Below are positions 1 through 7,841 of a stretch of DNA of 64,000 nucleotides, piece by piece. Origin of the DNA: Erwinia pyri. GTDB taxonomy: Bacteria > Pseudomonadota > Gammaproteobacteria > Enterobacterales > Enterobacteriaceae. The notes under the pieces are model-generated. The model was not told the origin of the DNA. It saw only the letters and a list, made by a program, of their open reading frames with translations, and did no database searches. The first letter of the stretch is position 1; every line of letters starts with the position of its first letter. The position numbers and the translations under genes are program-made. The stretch spans positions 3,286,001 to 3,350,000 of the forward strand of contig NZ_CP132353.1 in assembly GCF_030758455.1 (NCBI RefSeq), read 5' to 3'.

Positions 1-336
1 CTGATGGGGCCGTCTGGTCTGATTGCGCTGCTGGCGGGCTGGTTCACCACTGAAATTGGTCGTCAGCCGTGGGTTGTTTATGGCCTGCTGCGCACCAAAG
101 ATGCCGTCTCGGCGCATGGCGAAATGCATATGAGCATCAGCCTGCTGGCCTTTATTCTGGTTTACTCCTCCGTGTTCGGGGTGGGCTATATCTATCTGAT
201 CAACCTGATTAAGAAAGGTCCAAAACCAGGGGAAGGAGGTCATGACGACGAAGGCGGTCCGGGTACACGACACACCCAGGCACGTCCGCTGTCTGCCGTG
301 AAAGAAAAGTTAGCTACGCCGGAAGAGGATAAATAA
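1..336 (+). CDS. Cytochrome bd-type quinol oxidase subunit I, C-terminal part (CioA/AppC/CydA family)
   Basis: This is the last 111 codons of a subunit I gene cut by the window edge; the reading frame is open from base 1. The segment with ETGRQPW-like residues (here TEIGRQPW, about 20 residues in) and the following YGLLRT is typical of CydA/CioA, where subunit I carries the haems b558, b595 and d and oxidises quinol at the periplasmic side of the inner membrane. A transmembrane helix (SISLLAFILVYSSVFGVGY) is followed by a charged, glycine-rich cytoplasmic tail. The stop lies one base before the start of subunit II, so the two are translated together. The short subunit II and the DUF2474 gene downstream favour the CioAB/bd-II type over CydAB. 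The partial length prevents checking the Q-loop. Confidence 0.9.
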   Translation: MMGPSGLIALLAGWFTTEIGRQPWVVYGLLRTKDAVSAHGEMHMSISLLAFILVYSSVFGVGYIYLINLIKKGPKPGEGGHDDEGGPGTRHTQARPLSAVKEKLATPEEDK

Positions 337-337
337 A

Positions 338-1345
338 GTGGGTATTGATACTTCAATTATCTGGTTTACCATCATCGTCTTTTCGACCCTGATGTATATC
401 GTGATGGATGGGTTCGACCTCGGTATCGGCATTCTGTTTCCGTTCAATAAGGATGCCACCGAACGCGATATGATGGTGAATACCGTTGCCCCCGTCTGGG
501 ACGGCAACGAAACCTGGCTGGTGCTGGGCGGCGCGGCGCTTTATGGCGCCTTCCCGCTGGCCTACGCGGTGATTCTGGATGCGCTCTCAGTGCCGCTGAC
601 CGCCATGCTGATCGGCCTGATTTTCCGTGGCGTGGCGTTTGAGTTCCGCTTCAAGGCTACAGAAGAGCACCGCGCATTCTGGGATAAATCCTTTATTGCC
701 GGCTCAATTCTGGCGACCTTCAGCCAGGGTGTGGTGCTGGGCACCTTTATCAACGGTTTTGAAGTCACTAACCGCGCCTACAGCGGCCCTGAGCTGCTGT
801 GGCTGACGCCCTTCTCGCTCTTCTGCGGGCTGGGTCTGGTAGTGGCGTATGCTCTGCTGGGCAGCACCTGGCTAATCATGAAAACCGAAAATGAGCTGCA
901 TCGCAAAATGACCGCGCTGACCAAGCCTCTGCTGATTGTTCTGTTGGCCATTATCGTGATAGTGAGCATCTGGACACCGCTGGAACATGCGGACATCATG
1001 AAGCGCTGGTTTACACTGCCAAACGTCTTCTGGTTTGTTCCTGTTCCGGTACTGGTGGCGCTGGCCTCCTGGGGCCTGATGCGTTCACTGAACCGCCATG
1101 CGCACTACTCGCCGTTCCTGTTGACGCTGGCGCTGGTCTTCCTGGGCTTCACCGGTCTTGGCATCAGCATCTGGCCAAATATTATTCCGCCGCATATCAC
1201 TATCTGGCAGGCGGCCTCTCCGCCGCAGAGCCAGGGCTTTATGCTGGTTGGCGGCCTGCTGATTATTCCATTTATCCTGGCGTACACCTTCTGGAGCTAT
1301 TACGTATTCCGCGGGAAAATCAACCCGGACGAAGGTTACCATTGA
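338..1345 (+). CDS. Cytochrome bd-type quinol oxidase subunit II (CioB/AppB family)
   Basis: A 335-residue polytopic inner-membrane protein that pairs with subunit I to reduce oxygen with quinol electrons. The start is GTG, one base after the subunit I stop, which implies translational coupling. Family marks are DGFDLGIGILFPF near residue 25 and WDGNETWLVLGGAALYGAFPLAYA-type sequence near residues 54-77. About eight to nine hydrophobic helices follow. The length is nearer to CioB (about 335) than to E. coli CydB (379), so I read it as the cyanide-insensitive/bd-II branch. It is followed 52 bases later by a DUF2474 microprotein, a partner often found with this oxidase type. Confidence 0.9.
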   Translation: MGIDTSIIWFTIIVFSTLMYIVMDGFDLGIGILFPFNKDATERDMMVNTVAPVWDGNETWLVLGGAALYGAFPLAYAVILDALSVPLTAMLIGLIFRGVAFEFRFKATEEHRAFWDKSFIAGSILATFSQGVVLGTFINGFEVTNRAYSGPELLWLTPFSLFCGLGLVVAYALLGSTWLIMKTENELHRKMTALTKPLLIVLLAIIVIVSIWTPLEHADIMKRWFTLPNVFWFVPVPVLVALASWGLMRSLNRHAHYSPFLLTLALVFLGFTGLGISIWPNIIPPHITIWQAASPPQSQGFMLVGGLLIIPFILAYTFWSYYVFRGKINPDEGYH

Positions 1346-1397
1346 TTATTTAGCCGGTATGTAAATGCCGGAAGATGAAAGGTATTAGGAGAAATCT

Positions 1398-1556
1398 ATG
1401 AGAGTTGCGACAGAATCTCAGCAAGTGACAAAATCTCCGGCGTGGAAACGCGTCCTGTGGATGATTGTTATCTATGCCTGCAGCGTGATGGCGCTGGGCG
1501 TTGTAGCTACCCTGTTCCGCTTTATGATGACCGCTGCCGGCATGAAGTCGCATTGA
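1398..1556 (+). CDS. DUF2474-type small membrane subunit of the bd oxidase
   Basis: A 52-residue protein with a ribosome binding site (TTAGGAG) about nine bases before ATG 1398. It has a basic N-terminal stretch (KSPAWKRVLWM), one transmembrane helix (residues about 20-45) and a short tail ending MKSH. It lies directly after subunit II and before a strong terminator, so it is the third gene of the oxidase operon. Its size, its single helix and the W-K-R-x-x-W motif fit the DUF2474 family, which accompanies CioAB-like oxidases much as CydX accompanies CydAB. A role in stabilising the oxidase is inferred from that analogy. Confidence 0.75.
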   Translation: MRVATESQQVTKSPAWKRVLWMIVIYACSVMALGVVATLFRFMMTAAGMKSH

Positions 1557-1580
1557 TCCTCTGAATGCCAGTCATGCGCA

Positions 1581-1609
1581 AAGGGCCGACAATTGTCGGC
1601 CCTTTTCTT
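1581..1609 (+). terminator. Intrinsic terminator of the bd oxidase operon
   Basis: A self-complementary AAGGGCCGACAA / TTGTCGGCCCTT stem followed by a T-rich run, 25 bases after the DUF2474 stop. Confidence 0.9.
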
Positions 1610-1713
1610 TACGTTCGTCATAAATAGTCACATAACCGAGGCGGTATAACGCCACGGATGGTCTACGCTTAGAGTTCTTCCATGAGGAATCATGCCAACA
1701 TAAAGGAGACAGT

Positions 1714-1968
1714 ATGAGTCTTTTAGATAAAGCGAACGATAAAGCAGACGAAGCGCTGGGCAAAGGTCAGGAGCAGTTTGGTAAAGCTGTCGATTCTCCA
1801 GAGCATGAGTTCAAAGGGCGTGTGCGCCAGAACGCAGCGAAAGCGACCTATGCTGTGGATGATGCGCTGGACTGCGTGAAAAACAAAACGCAGGAAGCGC
1901 CGTTTGTCTCGCTGGCGATTGCCGCTGGCGTGGGCTTCCTGGCGGCGAAGATTTTTGGTCGCCGTTAA
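1714..1968 (+). CDS. DUF883/ElaB-like small membrane-anchored stress protein
   Basis: An 84-residue protein with an AAGGAG ribosome binding site before ATG 1714. The N-terminal two thirds are charged and helical (DKANDKADEALGKGQEQF), resembling CsbD/DUF883 stress proteins. The C-terminus is a single glycine-rich helix (VSLAIAAGVGFLAAKIFGRR) with the small-residue pattern of ElaB/YqjD/YgaM, inner-membrane proteins that bind ribosomes in stationary phase. It stands alone between two terminators, so it is monocistronic. The family is recognised from its architecture only; the function is inferred. Confidence 0.6.
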   Translation: MSLLDKANDKADEALGKGQEQFGKAVDSPEHEFKGRVRQNAAKATYAVDDALDCVKNKTQEAPFVSLAIAAGVGFLAAKIFGRR

Positions 1969-2000
1969 TCAGCCCGGGGTGGCTTAGCGCCGCCCTCCAG

Positions 2001-2029
2001 AAAAGGCCGACATTTTCGGCCTTTTTTTA
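2001..2029 (+). terminator. Intrinsic terminator after the DUF883-like gene
   Basis: AAAAGGCCGA, short loop, TCGGCCTTTTTTT: a G/C-rich stem with a seven-T tail. Confidence 0.9.
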
Positions 2030-2346
2030 TGCCTGCTCTCTGCCACTCCTCTTTTGCCCTACCCTCTTCCCTCCGTCCTGCCACCTCTTCACGTTAAAGT
2101 GTGATCCACTTTAAAATTTTGATCTTATTCCATATCTTGCTAATCATTTCAGCACTAATTAAAACAACTAAAACCCCGTTTAATGCTCTTATTCGTTCCG
2201 TTAAGGCCGCAGGTTCAGGCTTATGTCAGCACTTCCCCCCTACACAGATCCCCTGAGCAGGAGAAAATGCTTAAGCACGGCCGTAACGTTCCCTGCCCGA
2301 CGTTATGAAGGACAGTGTTATTCCTATAAAAAGAAGGTGTTTCACA
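2030..2346 (+). promoter_or_regulatory. Upstream region of the OprB-type porin with a 21-bp palindrome
   Basis: 317 bases without a gene. At 2094-2114 there is a perfect inverted repeat, TTAAAGTG, five bases (TGATC), CACTTTAA, about 230 bases before the porin start. It looks like an operator, but I do not recognise the binding protein; the embedded GTGTGATC resembles half of a CRP site. The ribosome binding site AGAAGGTG lies before ATG 2347. Confidence 0.45.
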
Positions 2347-3687
2347 ATGAAAAGCAAACTCCCGCAAACCACGTTAAAAAGATCGGTGGCGTTCTGTGGT
2401 TTTGGACTGATGCTGGCATCCGGCTCTGCGCTGGCAGATTTTGCGCCGCTAAGCATGGATTCCCCCTATGCATTTGGTGACTGGGAAGGTTACCGCAGCC
2501 AGTTAAAAGAGGATGGCGTGGAGTTCCAGGTGAACTACACCATGGAATCCGCCAGTAATTTCTCCGGCGGTTACCGGGACTCGACCACGGCCCGTTATAC
2601 CGACCAGTGGGGCTTTGGCACCACGCTGGACCTGGACAAGCTGCTGAACTGGAAAGACACGCAGTTTCAGGCCACCATCACCAGCCGTAACGGCCAGAAC
2701 CTGACGGATCAGATTAACGATCCCCGCTCAGGTGGCCTCTCCTCGGTACAGGAAGTGTGGGGACGCGGGCAAACCTGGCGTCTGACGCAGTTCTGGTTGA
2801 ATAAAGGCTTCTTTGATAACGCGGTAGAAGTGAAAGCCGGTCGCGTCACCGTGGGCGAGGATTTTGATACCTTCGACAGTAATTTCCAGAACCTGGCGTT
2901 TGGCAGCGGCCAGGCAGGGAACTGGCGCGGCGACCGCTGGTTCAACTGGCCAGTGTCACAGTGGGGCGGCCGCGTGAAGTTTAACTTCACGCCAGAGATG
3001 TTCTTCCAGGTGGGCTTCTATAATCAGACGGCTTCAAACTACGACACCGCCAACGGTTTCCGTCTGGATACCAGCCCGACGCTTGGCAATATGGTGCCGG
3101 TGGAATTAGGCTGGAGACCTTTCCTGGGTGCCGACAAGCTGCCGGGTAACTACCGCATCGGCATGTACTACTCTTCGGTGAAAGGGGACAACTACAGCTC
3201 CTACAGCAACGGAGAGTATGGCGAGGAGAACCACGCTTACGGTGGATATTTACTGCTGCAACAACAGTTAACGGCGACAGATGGCGACAATAACCGCGGT
3301 CTGGGAATCAATGTTCAGGCCGTAATGAACGACCATAAAACCTCGAAAACGGACAACTACCAGTCGATAGCGTTCGTCTGGAAAGGGCCGTTTGACGCGC
3401 GTCCAAAAGATGAGATCGGCGTTGGCGCCGCCCGTATTCACGTTAACGATGACTATGGCAATATGCTGCGCGAAACAAACCGGGAGAATGGGGTAAACGA
3501 TTACGACAACCCTACTTACCTGCCGATCCAGAGCGGCTCCGAATATAACTATGAAATTTACTACAATGCCCAGGTGACTAACTGGCTGAAACTGCGTCCA
3601 AACCTGCAGTATGTCACTTCACCAGGTGCGGTTAGTGAAGTGAAGGATGCCTTTGTCGGCGGCATCAGCGCCAATATCAACTTCTGA
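2347..3687 (+). CDS. OprB-family carbohydrate-selective porin
   Basis: A 446-residue outer-membrane protein. I start at ATG 2347 (AAGGTG at good spacing), because it gives a proper signal peptide: a basic N-terminus, a hydrophobic stretch (VAFCGFGLMLASG) and cleavage at SALA/DF. The mature part opens with a GDWEGYRSQL segment typical of OprB porins, then alternates polar and aromatic strands and ends in a phenylalanine (ISANINF), the usual beta-barrel end signal. OprB porins pass glucose and related sugars. With the PQQ glucose dehydrogenase nearby, sugar entry into the periplasm for direct oxidation is a reasonable inference. It is monocistronic, ending at a strong terminator. Confidence 0.85.
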   Translation: MKSKLPQTTLKRSVAFCGFGLMLASGSALADFAPLSMDSPYAFGDWEGYRSQLKEDGVEFQVNYTMESASNFSGGYRDSTTARYTDQWGFGTTLDLDKLLNWKDTQFQATITSRNGQNLTDQINDPRSGGLSSVQEVWGRGQTWRLTQFWLNKGFFDNAVEVKAGRVTVGEDFDTFDSNFQNLAFGSGQAGNWRGDRWFNWPVSQWGGRVKFNFTPEMFFQVGFYNQTASNYDTANGFRLDTSPTLGNMVPVELGWRPFLGADKLPGNYRIGMYYSSVKGDNYSSYSNGEYGEENHAYGGYLLLQQQLTATDGDNNRGLGINVQAVMNDHKTSKTDNYQSIAFVWKGPFDARPKDEIGVGAARIHVNDDYGNMLRETNRENGVNDYDNPTYLPIQSGSEYNYEIYYNAQVTNWLKLRPNLQYVTSPGAVSEVKDAFVGGISANINF

Positions 3688-3696
3688 TTTGGCCCC

Positions 3697-3726
3697 AGAG
3701 GCGGATCGTTCGATCCGCCTCTCTTT
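3697..3726 (+). terminator. Intrinsic terminator of the porin gene
   Basis: A 12-bp stem AGAGGCGGATCG / CGATCCGCCTCT with a two-base loop and TTTT. It separates the porin from the convergent fetB. Confidence 0.85.
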
Positions 3727-3731
3727 TACGT

Positions 3732-4490
3732 TTAACGCAGCTGCGCCCGCGAGGTAAAGAAGCGGCGGTAGGCCAGATAACCGGCGATAATCGTCGAGAG
3801 ACTGGCGGTACCCAGCAGCATAAACGTCACCATGATCTGATATTTAATCGCTTTTACCGGATCGATACCGGCAAAGATCAGGCCCGACATCATGCCCGGC
3901 AAACTCACCAGCCCCACCGTTTTGGCGGCATCGACCGTTGGGATCATTGCGGCGCGAATGCTGTCGCGGATCAGCTTACCTGAAGCGACTTTCACCGAAG
4001 CGCCCAGGCTCAGCATCTCCTGAATTTTCTGCCGGTTATCGGCAAAACGCTGATTAAGATTGCTGTAGCAGAGCCCTACCGCCACCATCGCATTACCGGC
4101 GATCATCCCTGAGATAGGGATCACCTGCATCGGCATAAACTCAATTGAGCCGCTCAGCACTAAAATCAGCAGCGTCAGCGTGGTGCTGGTGGTAATAGCG
4201 ATCAACGACAGCAGAAAAGCATTGCCGATGTTACGACTGCGCTTACGGGCGTTGAGCGCGGCATTGACGCAGATAAACAGCACCATCGCTATCGTTAACA
4301 ACGCGTTGTTGAGATCGAAGATGTACTTGAGCACATAGCCGACGATAATCAGCTGAACGATGGCGCGGCCAACGCTCCAGACAATATCCTTCTCCAGCCC
4401 CAGCTTCTCTCTCTTGCTGACCAGTAGCGCAATCAGCACCAGAACCAGCGCCAGCGCTAGTGACTCGTTGGTAATATTATGCTGACTCAT
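3732..4490 (-). CDS. fetB: FetB iron export ABC transporter permease
   Basis: A 252-residue inner-membrane protein with about seven hydrophobic helices, matching E. coli FetB (YbbM). It retains VSKREKLGLEKDI near residue 25, a central ISGMIAGNAMVAVGL motif and SLPGMMSGLIFAG near residue 195. With FetA it forms an exporter that lowers cytoplasmic iron and raises resistance to peroxide. Its start overlaps the end of fetA by 14 bases, so the two form an operon. It converges with the porin gene. Identification rests on residue-level similarity to the known family and the fetAB pairing. Confidence 0.92.
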   Translation of the reverse strand: MSQHNITNESLALALVLVLIALLVSKREKLGLEKDIVWSVGRAIVQLIIVGYVLKYIFDLNNALLTIAMVLFICVNAALNARKRSRNIGNAFLLSLIAITTSTTLTLLILVLSGSIEFMPMQVIPISGMIAGNAMVAVGLCYSNLNQRFADNRQKIQEMLSLGASVKVASGKLIRDSIRAAMIPTVDAAKTVGLVSLPGMMSGLIFAGIDPVKAIKYQIMVTFMLLGTASLSTIIAGYLAYRRFFTSRAQLR

Positions 4491-5145
4491 CGTTTCGCTT
4501 CCCTGAAGGTGGCATTAATGTCACTACCCGCTGTGCCTGCTCTCTTTCCGCCGCGTCATGCGTGATCCAGATTACCGCCACGTCTTTCTCCCTCACCAGC
4601 CCTTTAATCAGCTGGTTAATAGTGCGTTTGTTTTCCTCATCCAGCGCGCTGGTGATCTCATCCAGCAGCAGCACCTGCGGCAAAAACTGCAGATTGCGCA
4701 GCAGAGCGACGCGCTGTTTCTCGCCGCCAGAGAGCTGCTCACACTTTTTATCCAGCATCTCTTCGGGCAGATTCACCTTTTTAAGCCACCCCCGGAGTGC
4801 CTCCCTGTCCGCTTTTTTCTGCCGGATTTGCCACGGCAGCGCCAGATTGTCATACACCGTCTCGCCAAACAGCGTGGGGGTCTGGAAACAGTAGGAGACC
4901 TGCTGACGATAGCGTTCCGGCTTCAGCTCGCTGACAGGCCGACCTTCAAAGCGGATAGCGCCCTGAGAGGGTTCAAGTAATGAGGCGATGATTTTCAGCA
5001 GTGTGCTTTTACCGCTGCCGGAGGGGCCGGTCAGCAGGAGAAACTCCCCCTGACTGAGCTGCAGTGAAATGGGGGCCAGCAGCGTCGTGCCATCCTGAGT
5101 GTAGCTAATATCCTGCACGTCCAGCAGGGGAGAAGTTTGCGACAT
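4477..5145 (-). CDS. fetA: FetA iron export ABC transporter ATP-binding protein
   Basis: A 222-residue ABC ATPase. Walker A is GPSGSGKST (about residue 41), the signature is LSGGEKQRVAL and Walker B is LLLDEITSALDEE; the switch histidine is in WITHDAAE. I take ATG 5145 as the start; a GTG two codons upstream is possible but sits closer to the AGGTTGAG ribosome binding site. The protein energises FetB, whose gene it overlaps. FetAB has been linked to iron efflux under oxidative stress, which suits a chromosome segment rich in quinone oxidases and iron enzymes. Confidence 0.92.
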   Translation of the reverse strand: MSQTSPLLDVQDISYTQDGTTLLAPISLQLSQGEFLLLTGPSGSGKSTLLKIIASLLEPSQGAIRFEGRPVSELKPERYRQQVSYCFQTPTLFGETVYDNLALPWQIRQKKADREALRGWLKKVNLPEEMLDKKCEQLSGGEKQRVALLRNLQFLPQVLLLDEITSALDEENKRTINQLIKGLVREKDVAVIWITHDAAEREQAQRVVTLMPPSGKRNDESA

Positions 5146-5230
5146 GGTCACTCAACCTGATTGAAATAAACGCCCGAATGATAACGCCTGGCGGGGAAAA
5201 TGCAGGCGTTTTTTCCATTGGAGAAAAGAC

Positions 5231-5260
5231 AAAAAAAGGGCAACCGCCGAAACGGTTGCC
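5231..5260 (-). terminator. Intrinsic terminator of gcd
   Basis: On the minus strand GGCAACCG, loop, CGGTTGCC, then a seven-T run, 44 bases past the gcd stop. Confidence 0.85.
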
Positions 5261-5303
5261 TTGGTTCATTCAGCATTCAGTACCCGAATGCCGGGAGGTG
5301 CTG

Positions 5304-7694
5304 TTACTTCGCGTCGTCAGGCAGCGCGTAGGCCACGATGTAGTCGCCCAGCTTGGTGCCGAAGGAGCCATGACCACCCGCTGCAATCAGCACATACTGC
5401 TTGCCGTTCACCTCGTAGGTCATTGGGGTTGCCTGGCCGCCAGCGGGCAGGCGGGCTTCCCACAGCGCTTTACCGTTGGTGACGTTAAACGCGCGCAGGT
5501 AGTTATCTGCGGTTGCCCCGATAAACATCACGTTACCTGCGGTAGAGATTGGCGCGCCCAGCATAGGCATCCCCATTTTGAACGGCAGTGGGATTGGCGA
5601 GCTGTCACGCACGGTACCGATGCGTTTTTTCCACACGATATCGTTCGTTTTCAGATCCACCGCAGAGACATAGCCCCATGCAGGTTGCTTACAAGGGAAG
5701 CCCAGCGGCGACAGGAACGGGTTCAGGGTCACGCCGTATGGCACGCCATACTGTGGCTGAACGCCGGTTTCTGTTCCGCTGCCGCCTTTGTCGCCCTCGC
5801 CAGGCCAGAGTGGGTTATTTGGACCACGTGGGATCAGACGGGAAACAAACGGCAGCGCCATTGGGTTGGTCACGGCGATCTGGCGATCGGTATCCACAGA
5901 GATACCGCCCCACTCGAACATGCCCAGGTTACCCGGGAACACCAGCGTGCCCTGCTCTGAAGGCGGCGTAAACGGACCTTCATAGCGCAGGCTGTGGAAC
6001 ATAACACGACAGATCAACTGATCGTAGATAGTCGCGCCCCACATGTCCGCACCAGAGAGTTTGGCTTTCGGACGGTAGGTCAGCTCAGAGAAGTGCTGAG
6101 TAGGATTGACGTGGTCACCCTTCGCAGCGCCCTGCGGCACCGGCGTTTCCGGAGCCGGGACGACTTCCTTACCGCTACGGCGATCCAGAACAAAGATATC
6201 GCCCGTTTTGGTTGGAACATACACTACCGGAACGCTGTTGCCGTTTTTATCGGTAATGTCAGCCAGCGTCGGCTGCGCCGGCACGTCCATATCCCACAGA
6301 TCGTGATGCACGGTCTGGTAGAACCAGGCCAGTTTACCGGTAGTGGCGTTCAGCGCCAGCAAGCCGGTGGCGAAACGCTCCATTTCCGGGGTGCGGTTGC
6401 CGCCCCAGATATCAGGCGTTGCCACACCGATTGGCAGGTAAACCAGATCCAGCTTCGCATCATAAGCAGCGGGCGCCCATGAGTTAGGCGAGTTAGCCAC
6501 GTAATGCTGCTCAGCTTCCGGCAGCACGTTAGGGTCTTTGGCGCCGGTATCGAAGGCCCACAGCAGTTTACCGCTGTTAACATCGAAACCACGGATCACG
6601 CCGGAAGGCTCTTTAGTGGAGTAGTTATCGGTGACGGCACCAGCAATCACAATCACTTTATCGGTGATGATCGGCGGTGAAGTTGGCTCGTAAGCACCGG
6701 CACGGGCGTTAGGCATGTTCTGCTGAAGGTTCAGCTTGCCATTTTCGCCAAATTCCGGGCAGAGAGCGCCCGTTTCCGCATCCAGCGCATAGAGGTGACC
6801 ATCGTTCACCGGCAGGATGATGCGGCGTGCGCACATTGCAGGTTTGCTACCCGCTGGCAGCGTTGCCACTTCAGGCGCCTGGTAGTAAGAGACACCGCGG
6901 CAGGTCACGTGCTGGAAGGAGGGATCGGTTTTCAGCTGCGGATCAAATTTCCACTTCTCTTTACCGGTAGCGGCATCCAGCGCAAACAGGATCTGGTGCG
7001 GCGTACAGAGGTAGAGAGAATCGCCGATTTTGATTGGCGTCACTTCATCGGTAAGCTCGCCCGGATCGGTTGGGCGCTTCATATCACCGGTACGGAAGGT
7101 CCATGCTTCCTTCAGCTGGCCAACGTTTTTATCGTTGATCTGCGTCAGCGGCGAGTAGCGCGTTCCGGCCTGAGTACGACCATAAGCAGGCCAGTCTCCG
7201 GCAGCGATGCCCTCACCAGACTTCTCAATGTTCGCAGCCTGTTCAGGGCTGAGGGAGCCGTTGATCTCCTGCGGATCGTTAAAGACCGAGTAAGCCAGCG
7301 CAATAACGGTCACCACCAGCACCAGGCTCAGCGCGCCACGGGCAAATTTGCCCTGGCTCAGGCCACGGTAGACGAACGGCAGCACCAGCCACAGGCCGAG
7401 GAAGAAGGTGACGTCAAGACGCGGCGTCAGCGCCCAGAAATCGGACCCCACTTCCCAGAGCGACCAGACAAGCGTCGCCAGCAGGAATACCGCATAAAGC
7501 AGCAGCGCTGAAGAGCGGCGGCGGAACAGCAGCCAGGCGACAACCAGCTCAATCACACCAGCGATGATGTAATAGAACGAGCCGCCGATTTTTGCCAGCC
7601 AGATACCCCCAATCAGCAGGTACAACCCGCTGAGGAGGGCGAACACAGCCGTAATCATCACGAGTATCCGTGATAACGGTGTTTTACTTTGCAT
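5304..7694 (-). CDS. gcd: Membrane-bound PQQ-dependent glucose dehydrogenase
   Basis: A 796-residue protein, the same length as E. coli Gcd. I start at ATG 7694 (AAGGT ribosome binding site) rather than at the longer open frame. Residues about 10-140 form five transmembrane helices. Then a periplasmic eight-bladed propeller begins with GDWPAYGRTQAGTRYSPL and holds repeated tryptophan-docking blades (GKEKWKFDP, GKLLWAFDTGA, GKLAWFYQTVHHDLWDMD). It oxidises glucose and other aldoses to the lactone (gluconate) in the periplasm with PQQ, giving electrons to ubiquinone. The PQQ receptor gene lies directly upstream on the same strand, and gluconate dehydrogenase genes lie 14 kb away, so a periplasmic glucose to gluconate to 2-ketogluconate route is likely. 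Confidence 0.96.
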   Translation of the reverse strand: MQSKTPLSRILVMITAVFALLSGLYLLIGGIWLAKIGGSFYYIIAGVIELVVAWLLFRRRSSALLLYAVFLLATLVWSLWEVGSDFWALTPRLDVTFFLGLWLVLPFVYRGLSQGKFARGALSLVLVVTVIALAYSVFNDPQEINGSLSPEQAANIEKSGEGIAAGDWPAYGRTQAGTRYSPLTQINDKNVGQLKEAWTFRTGDMKRPTDPGELTDEVTPIKIGDSLYLCTPHQILFALDAATGKEKWKFDPQLKTDPSFQHVTCRGVSYYQAPEVATLPAGSKPAMCARRIILPVNDGHLYALDAETGALCPEFGENGKLNLQQNMPNARAGAYEPTSPPIITDKVIVIAGAVTDNYSTKEPSGVIRGFDVNSGKLLWAFDTGAKDPNVLPEAEQHYVANSPNSWAPAAYDAKLDLVYLPIGVATPDIWGGNRTPEMERFATGLLALNATTGKLAWFYQTVHHDLWDMDVPAQPTLADITDKNGNSVPVVYVPTKTGDIFVLDRRSGKEVVPAPETPVPQGAAKGDHVNPTQHFSELTYRPKAKLSGADMWGATIYDQLICRVMFHSLRYEGPFTPPSEQGTLVFPGNLGMFEWGGISVDTDRQIAVTNPMALPFVSRLIPRGPNNPLWPGEGDKGGSGTETGVQPQYGVPYGVTLNPFLSPLGFPCKQPAWGYVSAVDLKTNDIVWKKRIGTVRDSSPIPLPFKMGMPMLGAPISTAGNVMFIGATADNYLRAFNVTNGKALWEARLPAGGQATPMTYEVNGKQYVLIAAGGHGSFGTKLGDYIVAYALPDDAK

Positions 7695-7841
7695 AGTATG
7701 GACCTTACCAAAATTTAACGTCTTCGATTTAGATCGTATGCTAAATCGCAAAAAACACTCGGTTAATACCGCTTATCCATCCCGGTGTTTTGAACCCGCC
7801 GCCAGACTTTCGCTGAGCGGCAGGTTGTGCTGGATACTTGA

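Noticed and set aside
5178..7511. Long plus-strand frames antisense to gcd
   Set aside because: The minus-strand Gcd protein is unambiguous over the whole stretch.
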